64,000 nt of DNA from Pseudomonas baetica (GCF_019733355.1 NZ_JAIHLQ010000002.1:1-64000); one strand, 5' to 3'. Shown: positions 46,134-56,150, counted from the stretch's first letter. Translations and numbers: made by a program. The notes: a model not told the origin generated them from the letters alone.

Positions 46134-47498
46134 ATGCCAACAACAATAAATGCGACTGTTGATCCAGTCGAAGAAAAGCTGCGCACCTTTGTCGAAGGGC
46201 TGCTGGGCGGGAACATCACGGCCATGCAACGCCTGCTGCGCTGGCGCCCGGCGTGGAACCTTGAACTGCAACGCGATGGCGAAACCCTTCAACTGCATAT
46301 CCGTGGCGAGCGCGGCGGTGATGTCAGTCCATTCCCGGAGCTGCGCCGGGAGGCGGATATTCTCACCTTGCTTGGTCAGCAAGGCGTGCCGGTGCCGCGT
46401 ATCTACGGCTTCTGCGAAGACCCGCAAGCGATCGTCATGGAGTTGGTGCCGGGTAGTCGTGACGTCAGCACGGCGAACAGCAATGCCGAACGCCATGCCG
46501 TCGCACGCCAATGGGTCGACGCCATGGCGCGCATGCACCAACTGCCGTTGCAACCCTTCATTGCGCAGGGCATTCATCTGCCGATCAGTGCCGAGGACAT
46601 TACCCTCGCAGGTTTGGAAGCCTATTACCCGCTGTATGCGCGCAATAAAACCAGGCCTCAGCCTCTGGCCGAATTCGCCCTCGGCTGGTTGCGCCGCAAT
46701 GTGCCACAGCACCGTACCCAGCCTGCTTTCGTTCAGTACGACTCGGGGCAGTACCTGTTCGAGAACGGACAGGTGCAGGGTCTCTACGATTTTGAATTCG
46801 CCATGATTGGTGATCCGTTGGCTGACCTGGCTTCGGCGCGGATGCGCGACAATTACGAGCCGCTCGGAGACAGTTTCGCGGACCTGTATCGCTACTATCA
46901 GCAAGTGACCGGCGAGCCGGCGGACCCTGATGTCGTACGTTACCACACCGCACTGTTCGCCACCGTCAGCACGATGCAATTCTCGGCATCGGTGGCCACG
47001 CCACAACCAGGCGACCCGCACGACATCTACACCGAGTTTGATATCGCGTTGCGCCGGGTAGTGGTGCATGCGCTGGCCGAAGCCATGGGTGTGCCGCTGC
47101 AAACGCCAACACTGGAGATTGTCAGCAGCGGCCCGAATGCGCAGTTGCTGACCATGCTCGGCGATGCCCTGGCGCAGGTGGAAGTCGGCAGTGACTTCCA
47201 GAAAACCAACCTGCGCGCAGTGAGCAAATTGGTTGAGTACCTGGGCCGTGGCGATGCCATGGAATTGCGTTTGCGCGAGCTGGAACAACAGGAGGCGCAA
47301 GTCCTGCTCGACCGCACTTTCAGTGACTACAGCGAGATTGATGCAGCGCTGGAAGCCTTGGTCAAAAGCGCCGGGCCCGAATACGACGAACCCTTGCTGC
47401 GCCTGTTCATGGCGCAAATCGAACGACGTGTTCTGGTCTACGGCAGCACCGCCATTGGCGCCTCCGCCAGCCACATCGACCTGCCACCCGTCGCCTGA
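46134..47498 (+). CDS. APH-family phosphotransferase-like protein with altered catalytic loop
   Basis: 454 residues. The N-lobe (LLRWRPAWNLELQRDGETLQLHIRGE in outline, then GVPVPRIYGFCEDPQAIVMELVPG) and the metal motif LYDFEFAMIGDPLADLAS follow the aminoglycoside phosphotransferase pattern. The catalytic loop, normally HGDxxxxN, reads FVQYDSGQYLF: His and Gly are gone, the Asp remains, Asn is changed. A C-terminal helical extension of about 120 residues (from AEAMGVPLQTPTLEIV on) is not part of the kinase core. It may be a non-canonical kinase or a binding protein. Preceded by GAGGAAG; 60 bp before the next SDR. Confidence 0.8.
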   Translation: MPTTINATVDPVEEKLRTFVEGLLGGNITAMQRLLRWRPAWNLELQRDGETLQLHIRGERGGDVSPFPELRREADILTLLGQQGVPVPRIYGFCEDPQAIVMELVPGSRDVSTANSNAERHAVARQWVDAMARMHQLPLQPFIAQGIHLPISAEDITLAGLEAYYPLYARNKTRPQPLAEFALGWLRRNVPQHRTQPAFVQYDSGQYLFENGQVQGLYDFEFAMIGDPLADLASARMRDNYEPLGDSFADLYRYYQQVTGEPADPDVVRYHTALFATVSTMQFSASVATPQPGDPHDIYTEFDIALRRVVVHALAEAMGVPLQTPTLEIVSSGPNAQLLTMLGDALAQVEVGSDFQKTNLRAVSKLVEYLGRGDAMELRLRELEQQEAQVLLDRTFSDYSEIDAALEALVKSAGPEYDEPLLRLFMAQIERRVLVYGSTAIGASASHIDLPPVA

Positions 47499-47557
47499 CA
47501 GGGTGAAACCTTTCTCGCCCGGTGGCTGGTCGCCGGGCCTTCGTTTTCGGAGTGCTT

Positions 47558-48379
47558 ATGTCTGTTTCTGATGATGCCTTCCTGCATCGCTATGGTCCGT
47601 GGGCGGTGATTGCCGGTGGCTCCCATGGAGTGGGCGCGGCGTTTGCCCGTACCCTCGCCGAGCGTGGCCTCAACTGCGTGCTGGTGGCGCGCCGTGGCGG
47701 CACCCTGGCGCAATTGAAAGGCGAATTGGAGCAACGTTACGCCATCGAAGTGCTGGTGGTGATCCAGGACCTTTCTCAACCCGATGCCTGTGAGCGTTTG
47801 CTCGCAGCTGTCGGTGATCGGCAAGTTGGTCTTTTTATCTACAACGCGGGTGGCGATCCTTACATCACACGCTTTCTCGATACCTCGGCCGAGGACTGGG
47901 GCGCCTTGCTGCGCCTCAATTGCTTGACCGTGATGCAATGCAGCCACGCCTTTGGCGCTGCGATGCTGGAGCGCGGGCAGGGCGGCTTGCTGTTGGTCGG
48001 TTCCCAGGCAGCCTTGGGGGGAATTCGCAAACTGGCGATGTACACCGCAACCAAGGGCTTTGCCCTGAACCTCGGCGAATCGTTATGGGCGGAGTGGAAA
48101 GACCTTGGCGTCGATGTGCTCAACCTGCTCATCGGCACCGTCGACACACCCACCATGCGCGATGCCATGGTCAAACTGAACATTGCCGACGCCCTGACCA
48201 TGACCTTGCCCAAGGCTGAAGACCTGGCGCTTCTGGCGCTTGAGCAACTGAGTAATGGCCCAACGCTGATTCACCCCGAAGACACCCTTGCCCAAGTCGC
48301 GAATGCACCTGGCCCGGCACGCCGTGCTCATGTGCTGAGCAAGAGCGCGGAAGCGGCTGTGTTTATCGGCAACGACTGA
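47558..48379 (+). CDS. SDR-family oxidoreductase
   Basis: 273 residues with AGGSHGVGAAFA as cofactor loop, YNAGGDPYI, catalytic Ser in LLVGSQAALGG and YTATKGFAL. This pattern resembles the ketoacyl/steroid dehydrogenase branch often annotated as 'SDR family NAD(P)-dependent'. ATG 47558 preceded by CGGAGTGC; an in-frame upstream start at 47522 would add an unlikely basic peptide. Its stop is 11 bp from the MFS gene. Confidence 0.85.
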   Translation: MSVSDDAFLHRYGPWAVIAGGSHGVGAAFARTLAERGLNCVLVARRGGTLAQLKGELEQRYAIEVLVVIQDLSQPDACERLLAAVGDRQVGLFIYNAGGDPYITRFLDTSAEDWGALLRLNCLTVMQCSHAFGAAMLERGQGGLLLVGSQAALGGIRKLAMYTATKGFALNLGESLWAEWKDLGVDVLNLLIGTVDTPTMRDAMVKLNIADALTMTLPKAEDLALLALEQLSNGPTLIHPEDTLAQVANAPGPARRAHVLSKSAEAAVFIGND

Positions 48380-48390
48380 GGTCACACACC

Positions 48391-49638
48391 ATGAAAGGCT
48401 TTGATAACGCAGAATTCAAGCTCGGTTGGCGAGTATTGATTCTGGCGCTGGTCGGCGTCGCCACCAGTTCCAGCTCGTTGCTGCTGTACAGCTTCAGCTC
48501 CATGGTGATTCCGCTGGAACAGGCCATGGGATGGGGCAGGGCGGAGTTGCAGGCGGCAATCACCGCATTGTCGCTGGGCACCATCGTCGCGTCGCAATTG
48601 GCCGGCTGGCTCAACTTGCGCTACGGCTCGCGCCGGGTCACGTTGCTGTCGCTGCTGGCGTTGTCCCTGAGTGTCTTCACCCTGACCTGTATCAATGGCT
48701 CGATCTGGACCCTCTACCTTGGCTTTTTCCTGGTGCCGCTAGCCGGGCTGGGTACGTTGCAGGTGACCTGGTCGCACCTGGTGAACTTGTGGTTCGAGGA
48801 CAACCGTGGTCTGGCGCTGGCGATCATCCTCAGTGGCTCCGGACTGGCGGCCATCATGCTGCCGTTGATCACCGCCTGGACGATCAGCCGGTGGAATTGG
48901 CAGGCGGGATTCCTCGCGCTGGGCGTGTTGCCGGTACTGCTGGCGTTGCCGTTGGCCTTACGCTGGTTGTTGCCGACTGCCGATGTCAGCGCCCACTCGG
49001 CGCAACGCCCCGCCGCCAGTGAACAAACCGGTGGGCTGCTACTGCGCGAGGCGCTGCGCTCATGGCGGTTCTGGGTGTGCAACCTGTCGATGACGTTGGT
49101 GGTGTCGTGTGTGGTGGGCATGGTCACCAACATCGTGCCGTTGCTGCAGGACCGTGGACTGAGCGCCCTTCAGGCCAGCCAGATTTTCGCCAGCTTCGGC
49201 GTGTCGCTGATTCTTGGCAGGCTGCTGGTGGGTTACCTGATTGACCGGTTGTGGGCGCCCGGTGTTGCCTCTGTGGCGCTGCTGATGCCGGCATTTGCCT
49301 GCGGCATTTTTGCCTATGGGGATTCCAGTATTGCGATGTACACCCTCGCCACGTTGTTGGTAGGCGTGGGTGCCGGCGCCGAGTTCGATATCGCTGCCTT
49401 CCTCATTGCCCGTTACTTCGGCATGCGCGACTACGGCCGTTTGTTCGGCGCGCACCTGGGCTTGATTACCGCAGGTGCGGCGATCTCGCCGTTACTGTTC
49501 GCCGGGCTGTTCAAGCTCACCGGTGGCTACTCGGCCATGCTGCTGTTCAGTTTTATCTGCTTTGTGGTCGGCCCCTTGCTACTCCTGACGTTGGGTGGGT
49601 ATCCGCGATATCAGTCCGAGCCGTTGGCGGCCAATTGA
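48391..49638 (+). CDS. MFS transporter (OFA/monocarboxylate type)
   Basis: 415 residues with 12 hydrophobic segments in two sets of six and the loop GWLNLRYGSRRVTLLSL between helices 2 and 3. The two-part layout with a central 20-residue polar loop (LLPTADVSAHSAQRPAASEQ) resembles monocarboxylate/oxalate-formate exchangers. Last gene of the SDR-LEH-APH-SDR operon, 11 bp after the previous stop. It likely carries the pathway's acid substrate or an intermediate; direction cannot be told. Confidence 0.85.
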   Translation: MKGFDNAEFKLGWRVLILALVGVATSSSSLLLYSFSSMVIPLEQAMGWGRAELQAAITALSLGTIVASQLAGWLNLRYGSRRVTLLSLLALSLSVFTLTCINGSIWTLYLGFFLVPLAGLGTLQVTWSHLVNLWFEDNRGLALAIILSGSGLAAIMLPLITAWTISRWNWQAGFLALGVLPVLLALPLALRWLLPTADVSAHSAQRPAASEQTGGLLLREALRSWRFWVCNLSMTLVVSCVVGMVTNIVPLLQDRGLSALQASQIFASFGVSLILGRLLVGYLIDRLWAPGVASVALLMPAFACGIFAYGDSSIAMYTLATLLVGVGAGAEFDIAAFLIARYFGMRDYGRLFGAHLGLITAGAAISPLLFAGLFKLTGGYSAMLLFSFICFVVGPLLLLTLGGYPRYQSEPLAAN

Positions 49639-49732
49639 GTAGGCTGCCGAAGTAAATATGGACAAATAATAGATTAATGTTCAATTATTACTTCAAGTGC
49701 AGCCTGACAATAAAACAAACAAGGAGAATGCC

Positions 49733-50659
49733 ATGCGTGCAGCAATCATTTCCGAGCGCAATGCGCCGCCGGTAGTGGGCGAGTTTCGTGATCCGCAGCC
49801 GCAAGACGGCTCGGTGCTGATCGATGTCGATACCGCTGGCCTTGGGGGCTGGGATGTACTCGGCGCCTACCGTCTGGGTGTTGAATATCCCTGTGTCATT
49901 CGCGGCGAAGGCGTTGGCCGTGCGCCGGATGGCCGCCGGGTGTATTTCGGCGAGCGCTCGGTGTTGCCGTTTGGTGCCTGGGCAGAGCGTACCCTGGTGC
50001 CGCAAGCCGAAGTATGGAATGTGCCAGACGACGTGGACGATAAAACCGCGATCAGCATGGGCATCGCCGCGACCGGCGCCATCGTGCCCCTGGAAAAAGC
50101 CGCGATTCAGAAGGGTGAGAAGGTGCTGATCCTGGGCGCCACCGGCACTCTGGGTCAGATCGCCCTGCAACTGGCGCGCGGTCTGGGTGCGGGCAAGGTG
50201 GTCGGTGCTGCGCGGTCCGGTGAAGCGCTGGGCCGGTTGAAATCGCGAGGTCTTGCCGATGAAGTGGTGACCTTGGGTGGCAGCGATGATGTCGCTGCGC
50301 TCAAAGACGCGGCCGATGGTGGATTTGATGTGGTGCTCGATCTCGTGTGCGGTCAACCGATGTTGACGTCCCTGAAAGCGACCAATTGGGGTGCCCGGAT
50401 CATGACCATTGGCACGGGGGCCGGTCGTCAGCTCAATCTGGATATTGCCGATCTGTTGTTTCGCAACTTGTCGTGCATCGGCACTGGCCAGCGTCCGCCC
50501 GCAGACCGTGAACAGATCTGGCTGCGTCTGCTGAAGATCGCCAAAGAGCAGCAGATTCAGGTGGATTACCTGGATTTCACACTCGATCAGGCGGCGCAAG
50601 CCTGGGCCGCGCAGGTCAATGGGCCGCACGCCAAAATTACCGCCACGATTCGTCGTTAA
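49733..50659 (+). CDS. Zinc-less MDR-family oxidoreductase (quinone oxidoreductase-like)
   Basis: 308 residues. N-terminal GroES-like domain (AIISERNAPPVVGEF) without the zinc cysteines, then an NADPH-binding domain with ILGATGTLGQIALQLARGLGA. The family reduces quinones, enones or enoyl thioesters. AAGGAGAATGCC precedes ATG 49733; a 94-bp A/T-rich gap separates it from the MFS gene and contains TGTTCAATTAT (49679-49689), similar to the recurring TGTTCATATTC motif. Followed at 20 bp by a REP-type hairpin. Confidence 0.85.
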   Translation: MRAAIISERNAPPVVGEFRDPQPQDGSVLIDVDTAGLGGWDVLGAYRLGVEYPCVIRGEGVGRAPDGRRVYFGERSVLPFGAWAERTLVPQAEVWNVPDDVDDKTAISMGIAATGAIVPLEKAAIQKGEKVLILGATGTLGQIALQLARGLGAGKVVGAARSGEALGRLKSRGLADEVVTLGGSDDVAALKDAADGGFDVVLDLVCGQPMLTSLKATNWGARIMTIGTGAGRQLNLDIADLLFRNLSCIGTGQRPPADREQIWLRLLKIAKEQQIQVDYLDFTLDQAAQAWAAQVNGPHAKITATIRR

Positions 50660-50678
50660 GGCCTGTATCGCTGATCGA

Positions 50679-50712
50679 CCTGTGGCGAGGGAGCAAGCTC
50701 CCTCGCCACAGG
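50679..50712. repeat. REP-type perfect hairpin, probable bidirectional terminator
   Basis: Two perfect 16-bp arms (50679-50694 and 50697-50712) around AA, with the core GTGGCGAGGGAG...CTCCCTCGCCAC. This is the palindrome that occurs many times between genes in Pseudomonas fluorescens-group genomes. It lies between a plus-strand stop (50659) and the convergent araC stop (50720). Confidence 0.8.
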
Positions 50713-50719
50713 TTCAGTG

Positions 50720-51625
50720 TCAGCGCTGGCGCTGGTGGCGAAATTCCTCGGGTGTGACACCGAGCTCTTTACGGAATGCGGCACTGAAAGCGGCGGCGTT
50801 GTTGAAGCCAGCCTGATAGGCCACCTGTTTGATCAGCAATCGTGGGTCAGCCAATAACGCCACGGCTTTTTGCAAGCGAGTTTGCGCCGCGTACTGGCGC
50901 AAGGTCATGCCGGTGGTGTTTTTGCAGCGACTGGACAGGGTCCGCAACGGCAGCTCGCAGGCCCGCGCCAGATGACCCAGAGAGCGGCCTTCGTCACTGG
51001 CGCTGTCGAGCAGTTCACGCAGGATGTTGAGTTGCCGGGGGCTGAGTTTTTCAGCGTTGAGTGAATCACTGCTCGCTTCGTCGGGCGCGTCGATAAATTC
51101 GCGGCGCAGGTCCAGGGCAATGCTGGTGAGCAGGCACTCGGTGTGCAGTTCGCTGGCGAAGCCGGGGTTGGCCACTTCTTCGGCCAGCCGTTGCAACGAG
51201 GCGTGCAAGTAGCCGCTTTGCAGATTGAGCATGGCTGCGCTGACGTTGTCCTGCCAGTTCCAGCGATAGCTGCCCAGGACGCCGAGTGAGGAGGGGTCGA
51301 ATAGACACACAAGGGCCTTTTGCTCTCCGGCATCGTGACGCAGGTGGAACTCGGTGCCGTGGGGAATGAACAATAGCTTGCCCAGGGGTTGGAATTGGGG
51401 CGCACCGTGGCTGGAAAAACCGCCGCAGTTAGGCTTGATCTGCGAGCTGGCAGGTAGCATCAAGCGCAACAGGCAACTGTCGCCGGTTTCTATCAAGGCA
51501 GTGCCAGTGTTGGACCATTGCGCGTGTTCAACCCGGATGTCGAAGCCTTGCCTGGCCAATGAAGCTTCTGTCAGGAAATTACCTGACGCTTCACAGTCGT
51601 ACTCGCTGTAGTGGATCGCGTTCAT
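50720..51625 (-). CDS. AraC-family transcriptional regulator
   Basis: 301 residues: an N-terminal AraC_binding-like region (LGKLLFIPHGTEFHLRHD), then two helix-turn-helices at the C-terminus (LGHLARACELPLRTLSSRCKNTTG and IKQVAYQAGFNNAAAFSAAFRKELGVTPEEFR in outline). The layout matches activators of aromatic or alkane operons. It converges with the MDR gene and is divergent from the LysR gene across 142 bp. Likely regulates the flanking catabolic genes; direct targets unknown. Confidence 0.86.
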   Translation of the reverse strand: MNAIHYSEYDCEASGNFLTEASLARQGFDIRVEHAQWSNTGTALIETGDSCLLRLMLPASSQIKPNCGGFSSHGAPQFQPLGKLLFIPHGTEFHLRHDAGEQKALVCLFDPSSLGVLGSYRWNWQDNVSAAMLNLQSGYLHASLQRLAEEVANPGFASELHTECLLTSIALDLRREFIDAPDEASSDSLNAEKLSPRQLNILRELLDSASDEGRSLGHLARACELPLRTLSSRCKNTTGMTLRQYAAQTRLQKAVALLADPRLLIKQVAYQAGFNNAAAFSAAFRKELGVTPEEFRHQRQR

Positions 51626-51767
51626 TTTTCAACCTTCAGCCATTTTTATTATTGGCGCTGAAATTCGAAGGATAACGATACGTCAGGGCAGCTACCCGGT
51701 CTCGAGTGTAACCAGCCCGTAGACCGAGCTGTTTCATATATTCAGGCGGCAGGTATCAGAAAATCAG

Positions 51768-52679
51768 ATGACGAAAGGCAAAGATATTTCCATGCGTCAA
51801 CTTCGCTATTTCGTTGCCGCCGCCGACGCCGGCCAGTTTTCCCAGGCGGCGCTGAAGGCGCATGTATCGCAGTCGGCGATTACTGCGGCGGTGTTGCATC
51901 TGGAACAGTCCATGGGCGTCAGCTTGTTCGACCGCTTGCCCCATGGCGTGGCGCTGACCGCTGAAGGCAACAAGTTTTCCCAGCATGCGCGGCACATTCT
52001 CGACACGCTGCAGGACGCTCTCAGTGAACCGCTGTTTCTCGGCCACGCCATGCAAGGAACCGTGCGTGTGGGTGCCTCCTACACGGTGCTCGGCTACTTT
52101 CTGCCAGCGCTGCTGGCACGCTTCAAACGTAGCTACCCTCAGGTAGAGATCGACCTGATCGACATGGACCGCCAGAGCATTGAAGCAGCCCTGAGCAATG
52201 GCGACCTCGACTTGGGCCTGGCGATTGTCTCCAACACGCCTAACTTGCACGGTTTTGCTCACCATGTGCTGATTCGTTCGCGCCGCCAACTCTGGCTGGC
52301 AAGTCAGCACCCATTGATGTCTGCCACATCGATCAATCTCGAAGACGTCGCCGAGCATGCCTACATCCTGGCCACGGTCGATGAGGGGGAGACCTCCACC
52401 ATGCGCTATTGGGAATCCCGCGGACTGGCACCCAAGGTGGCTTTTCGCACCTCTTCCATGGAGGCGTTGCGCGGGCTGGTGGGGCATGGTTTCGGTGTGA
52501 CCATTCTCTCGGACATGCTCTACCGGGCCTGGTCCCTGGAAGGCAAAAAGATTGAAATCCGCCCGTTGGTGGACGTGATTCCACCTATGGAACTGGGGCT
52601 GATCTGGCTGCCAGATAACTGTTTGTCGGCGCCGGCCCAGGCATTCCGGCAGTTTCTGATCATGGCCTGCGCCTCTTGA
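51768..52679 (+). CDS. LysR-family transcriptional regulator
   Basis: 303 residues with the LysR helix-turn-helix at the N-terminus (MRQLRYFVAAADAGQFSQAALKAHVSQSAITAAVLHLEQSMG in outline) and the periplasmic-binding-protein-like effector domain. An internal ATG at 51792 gives the common family start MRQLRYF; neither it nor 51768 has a strong ribosome binding site, so the true start is open. Divergent from the AraC gene; possible effectors are pathway acids. Confidence 0.87.
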   Translation: MTKGKDISMRQLRYFVAAADAGQFSQAALKAHVSQSAITAAVLHLEQSMGVSLFDRLPHGVALTAEGNKFSQHARHILDTLQDALSEPLFLGHAMQGTVRVGASYTVLGYFLPALLARFKRSYPQVEIDLIDMDRQSIEAALSNGDLDLGLAIVSNTPNLHGFAHHVLIRSRRQLWLASQHPLMSATSINLEDVAEHAYILATVDEGETSTMRYWESRGLAPKVAFRTSSMEALRGLVGHGFGVTILSDMLYRAWSLEGKKIEIRPLVDVIPPMELGLIWLPDNCLSAPAQAFRQFLIMACAS

Positions 52680-52684
52680 TCCCG

Positions 52685-53308
52685 CTACTGGCGCACGCTG
52701 TTGTCAGGCGGCCAGGTGCCGTTGTTCATCAAGCTGTCGAAGGTTTCGGTCATTTCCCGCGCCGGGTTCGGATAGTCGTGGCGCACCCACCACAACCACA
52801 GCCCCACCAAGGCACCGACGAAACAGCGCACGGCGGCCTCGCCACGCAGTTGATCGATTTGGTACAGACCCTGTTTCCGGTAGTGTTCCCGGACCTGGAT
52901 GATCAAGATGTTTTCCAGGTGCGCGAGAATCACGTTCTGTCCCGGGCCGCTGAAGAACGCCGTCGTCAGTGCCGCATGACGTTCGGTGGCGCTGAACAGC
53001 CAGGCCGAAACATCCAGCAGGACACGGCGGTCGCCATCGACTTCGGTGACCTTGGTCTAGGGAACGCCAATGGCTTCGTACCCGGCGACGATCAGGTCCT
53101 CCTTGTCGCGAAAGTGCGCGTAGAAGGTGGAGCGCGCGACCCCTGTACTGTCCAGTATTTGCTGGACCGTAATTCCCTCGTAGCCCTTCTCCAGCGCCAG
53201 GCGATACATGTGGTCCAGCAACAATTCCCGGGTGCGTTGGGAACGCAAGGCGTGGCGTTGACTGGCGTGATTTTTATCGGCTGTTTGCACGGAAGCAAGG
53301 TGAGACAT
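52685..53308 (-). pseudogene. TetR-family regulator with internal stop
   Basis: 207 codons in one frame from ATG 53308. DNA-binding domain RTRELLLDHMYRLALEKGYEGITVQQILDSTGVARSTFYAHF, then a TAG at 53057-53059 after YEAIGVP, after which the same frame continues to the end as an effector domain (VDGDRRVLLDVSAWLFSAT...WLWWVRHDYP). A CAG-to-TAG change accounts for it. The first 83 residues could still fold as a DNA-binding piece. Next gene, divergent, is the decayed P450, of which it was probably the regulator. Confidence 0.85.
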
Positions 53309-53547
53309 TCTGAACCTCGGCAGCGCTTTTTATTGGTTTCATGACGGCGGGTACAAGAGCTTCTCGGCGGTGATCAGCACACAATGACAGAGGATGTTTT
53401 GCACCAGTAGGGTTGGTTTTAGAACATTTTAAGTGAAAGTGTTAATTAATTCCGTTTGTGCCGTACAGATTTGCGCTTCTGTTCGTTGTGGCTTTGTTCC
53501 TGCGGCCTTACCGTTTCTCCAGTCCGATAGAGACCTGGAGAACAATA

Positions 53548-54466
53548 ATGAATAACGCTCCTGAAACGCCTGCACCTGTTCCTGCGCACATTCCCAAGCA
53601 CCTTGTCCGCGATTTCGATCTATGGGCAGAGCTCACCGCCCAGGGTGAAAATGCTTACACCTGGGCCGCCGAACTGCACCAGACGACCCCACCGATTTTC
53701 TGGATTCCACGTCTGGGCTTTTTACCCGGCACTTGGGTACCTCGGCGTGCCGAGGACCTGCGGCGCATTTTGCAAGACCCTCAGACCTTCAGCAGTGTCG
53801 GCTTGACACCCTACGCGATGTTGCTCGGGGAAAGCTGGCGCCTGGCGCCACTGGAAATCGTTCCACCTGAACACGCCAAATATCGCGCATTGCTCAACCC
53901 GCTGTTCACACCGAAAAAGGTTGACGCGCTGGAGCAGAACATTCGCCAGTTGGCCAACCAGCTGATTGACGAGGTGCAAGCCGACGGTCGTTGCGATTTC
54001 AACGAAGCGTTCGCCAAACCGTTTCCCACGTTGATCTTCTTGACCCTGATGGGCTGGCCGCTGGAAGACCGGCCATTGTTCCAGCACTGGACGCAGACGC
54101 TGATCAAAAGCGTCGACCTGCAAACGGTGACCGACAACGCGGGGGCGATCACCGCCTGGATCCGCAACCACATCGCCGAGCGTCGTGCCGATCCCGGTGA
54201 TGACTTCTACCAGCTATCTGCTGAACAGTCAGATCGACGGTCGGCCGCTGACGGACGATGAAATGCTCGGCATCAACTCCGACTGCGTAGGTCATGCCCG
54301 CTGCAACAACGTCGCGCCCGCGCTCTATCCACTCGATGACAACGGCTACATCGCCAGCAGCGGCTTCAGTGTGCCGATTGGGCAAGAGGGGCTGGCAAAA
54401 CGCGGTGCCCGTGCCTGCCCGGAACGGGTCATCGAGGTTCGCGATACATCCGACGAACACCGGTGA
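53548..54466 (+). pseudogene. Truncated cytochrome P450 fused by deletion to a 3Fe-4S-type ferredoxin
   Basis: The first ~220 codons are a class I bacterial P450: MNNAPETPAPVPAHIP start, WVPRRAEDLRRILQDPQTFSS, PPEHAKYRALLNPLFTPKKV (C-helix) and EAFAKPFPTLIFLTLMGWP. Near 54210 the frame shifts; the new frame reads YLLNSQIDGRPLTDDEMLGI, the start of the I-helix, and then passes directly into NSDCVGHARCNNVAPALYPL and RGARACPERVIEV, which is the cluster-binding sequence of P450-partner ferredoxins (Cys-x5-Cys ... Cys-Pro). The rest of the I-helix, ExxR and the haem Cys are gone. So an internal deletion joined adjacent P450 and ferredoxin genes at about 54270. ATG 53548 has GGAGAAC upstream. Non-functional as a P450. 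Confidence 0.83.
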
Positions 54467-54518
54467 GTACCGCCCTGGAGATGGAAGGCTTACAGCAACC
54501 AGCGAAAGAAGAACCACA

Positions 54519-56150
54519 ATGAGCAAAACCTACGACTACATCATTATCGGTGCGGGGTCATCCGGCTGCATCCTGGCCAATCGCTTGTCTGCCGACTCGA
54601 CCGTTTCGGTGCTGCTGATCGAGAGCGGACCGGATCACACCAGCCCGTTGATTGCCATGCCCCGTGGCATTGGCAAACTGCTCTGCCCTGGCAATCCGCA
54701 TGTGTGGAGCTACAAGGCCGCACGCGGCGAGGGTATGACCGACGAGCAATGGCTCAAGGGCAAAACAATCGGCGGCTCCAGTTCGGTCAACGGAATGGTC
54801 TATGTGCGCGGAGCGCCAGCCGACTATGACCATTGGGAAGCGCAAGGCTGCGCGGGCTGGGGCTGGAAAGACATGGGCCGGCAGTTTGTCGTCCTCGAAG
54901 ACCACCAGTTGGGCAAGAGCCAATGGCGCGGAGTCGGTGGCCCGCTCAAAGTCACCGTGCACCCGTCGGGCCACGCCCTGTGCGATGCCGTCATCAACGC
55001 GGCCGGTGAGCTGGGTGTGGCGCGTACTGAAGACACTAATCATATCGACTCGGTCACCCAGGGTGGCTTTGGCTATCAGCCGCAAACCACTTGGAAAGGC
55101 CAGCGATTCAGGGCAGCTAAAGCCTTTCTCGACCCGGTGCGTACACGCCCGAACTTGACTGTTATGACCAGCACGGATGTGCAACGCATCGAGTTCAGCA
55201 ATCACCGTGCCTGTGCCGTGCTGGTCAACAACAATGCCGGCAAGGGACGCTTCGACGTGCGGCGCGAGGTGTTGTTGTGCGCCGGTGCCATTGAATCGCC
55301 GAAGCTCTTGCAACTGTCTGGCATCGGCCCGGCCGCATTGTTGAACTCGCTGGGTATCAGTGTGCTGCACGACGCCCCCGAGGTCGGGCGCAACCTGCGT
55401 GAGCACGTGTACATGGCCATGTAGTACCGGGTCACCCGTGGCAGCTTCAATCACTGCTTCCATGGGATTGGGTTACTCGGTGCAGTGGCCCAATACTTTT
55501 TGCGCAAGAAGGGACCGATGACCCATGCCGCCCACGAGGCCGGTGGTTTCTTCAAGACGCGCCCGGAGCTGGATCTTCCGGACGCGCAAATCGGCGTCAG
55601 CCTCTATTCCATGGACGGCGACGGCAACAAAGTCGAAATCGACAAGCAGCCCGGCCTGATCATCGGTGGCTATTTCCTGCGTCCGCAGAGCCAGGGTGAG
55701 GTGCGCATTCAATCGGCGGACGCGACGGTTCCACCCCGGATCAACGCCAATTACTTGAGCGCCGAGATCGATCGTACCTCCGCGATTGCCTTGTTTCGCT
55801 GGTTCCGCCGTCTGGCTGCACAGCCGGTGCTCAAGCCATTCATTGTCGGCGAGCTGACACCGGGGCCGAAGGTAGAAAGCGACGCGCAAATTCTTGCCGC
55901 GTTCCGCCGCTTCGGCCAGACCGCCTATCACGTTTCGGGGACCTGTCGCATGGGTGCCGACAGCGCGTCGGTGCTCGACCCCGAACTGCGAGTGCGTGGC
56001 GTCGAGGGGCTGCGTGTGGTCGACACCTCGGTGATGCCGTGCCTGGTTTCTGGCAACACCAATGCCTCAGCCATGGCCATGGCCATTGCCATTGCCATGC
56101 GCGCTGCAGAAATTATCACCGGCAAAGTCTCAGGAGATCCAACACCATGA
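54519..56150 (+). pseudogene. GMC-family FAD alcohol dehydrogenase with internal stop
   Basis: 544 codons homologous to the GMC gene at 6620-8215: FAD loop GAGSSGC (11-17), GKTIGGSSSVNGMVYVRGAP, AGAIESPKLLQLSGIGP, and near the end HVSGTCRMG and GNTNASAMA. A TAG at 55422-55424 (REHVYMAM then stop, then YRVTRGSF in the same frame) interrupts it; family members have Gln here, so CAG-to-TAG is likely. It begins 52 bp after the ferredoxin stop, and its stop overlaps the next aldehyde dehydrogenase start (ATGA), marking a P450-ferredoxin-alcohol-aldehyde oxidation operon now broken. Confidence 0.87.

Noticed and set aside
45915..47474. 519-codon open frame on the minus strand opposite the APH-like gene
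   Set aside because: It mirrors the plus-strand kinase gene codon by codon, shows no family motif and lacks a ribosome binding site; high-GC third positions leave antisense frames open.
53458..53547. N-terminal hydrophobic extension of the P450, which would look like a membrane anchor
   Set aside because: Bacterial class I P450s are soluble; ATG 53548 has GGAGAAC upstream, the earlier start has none.
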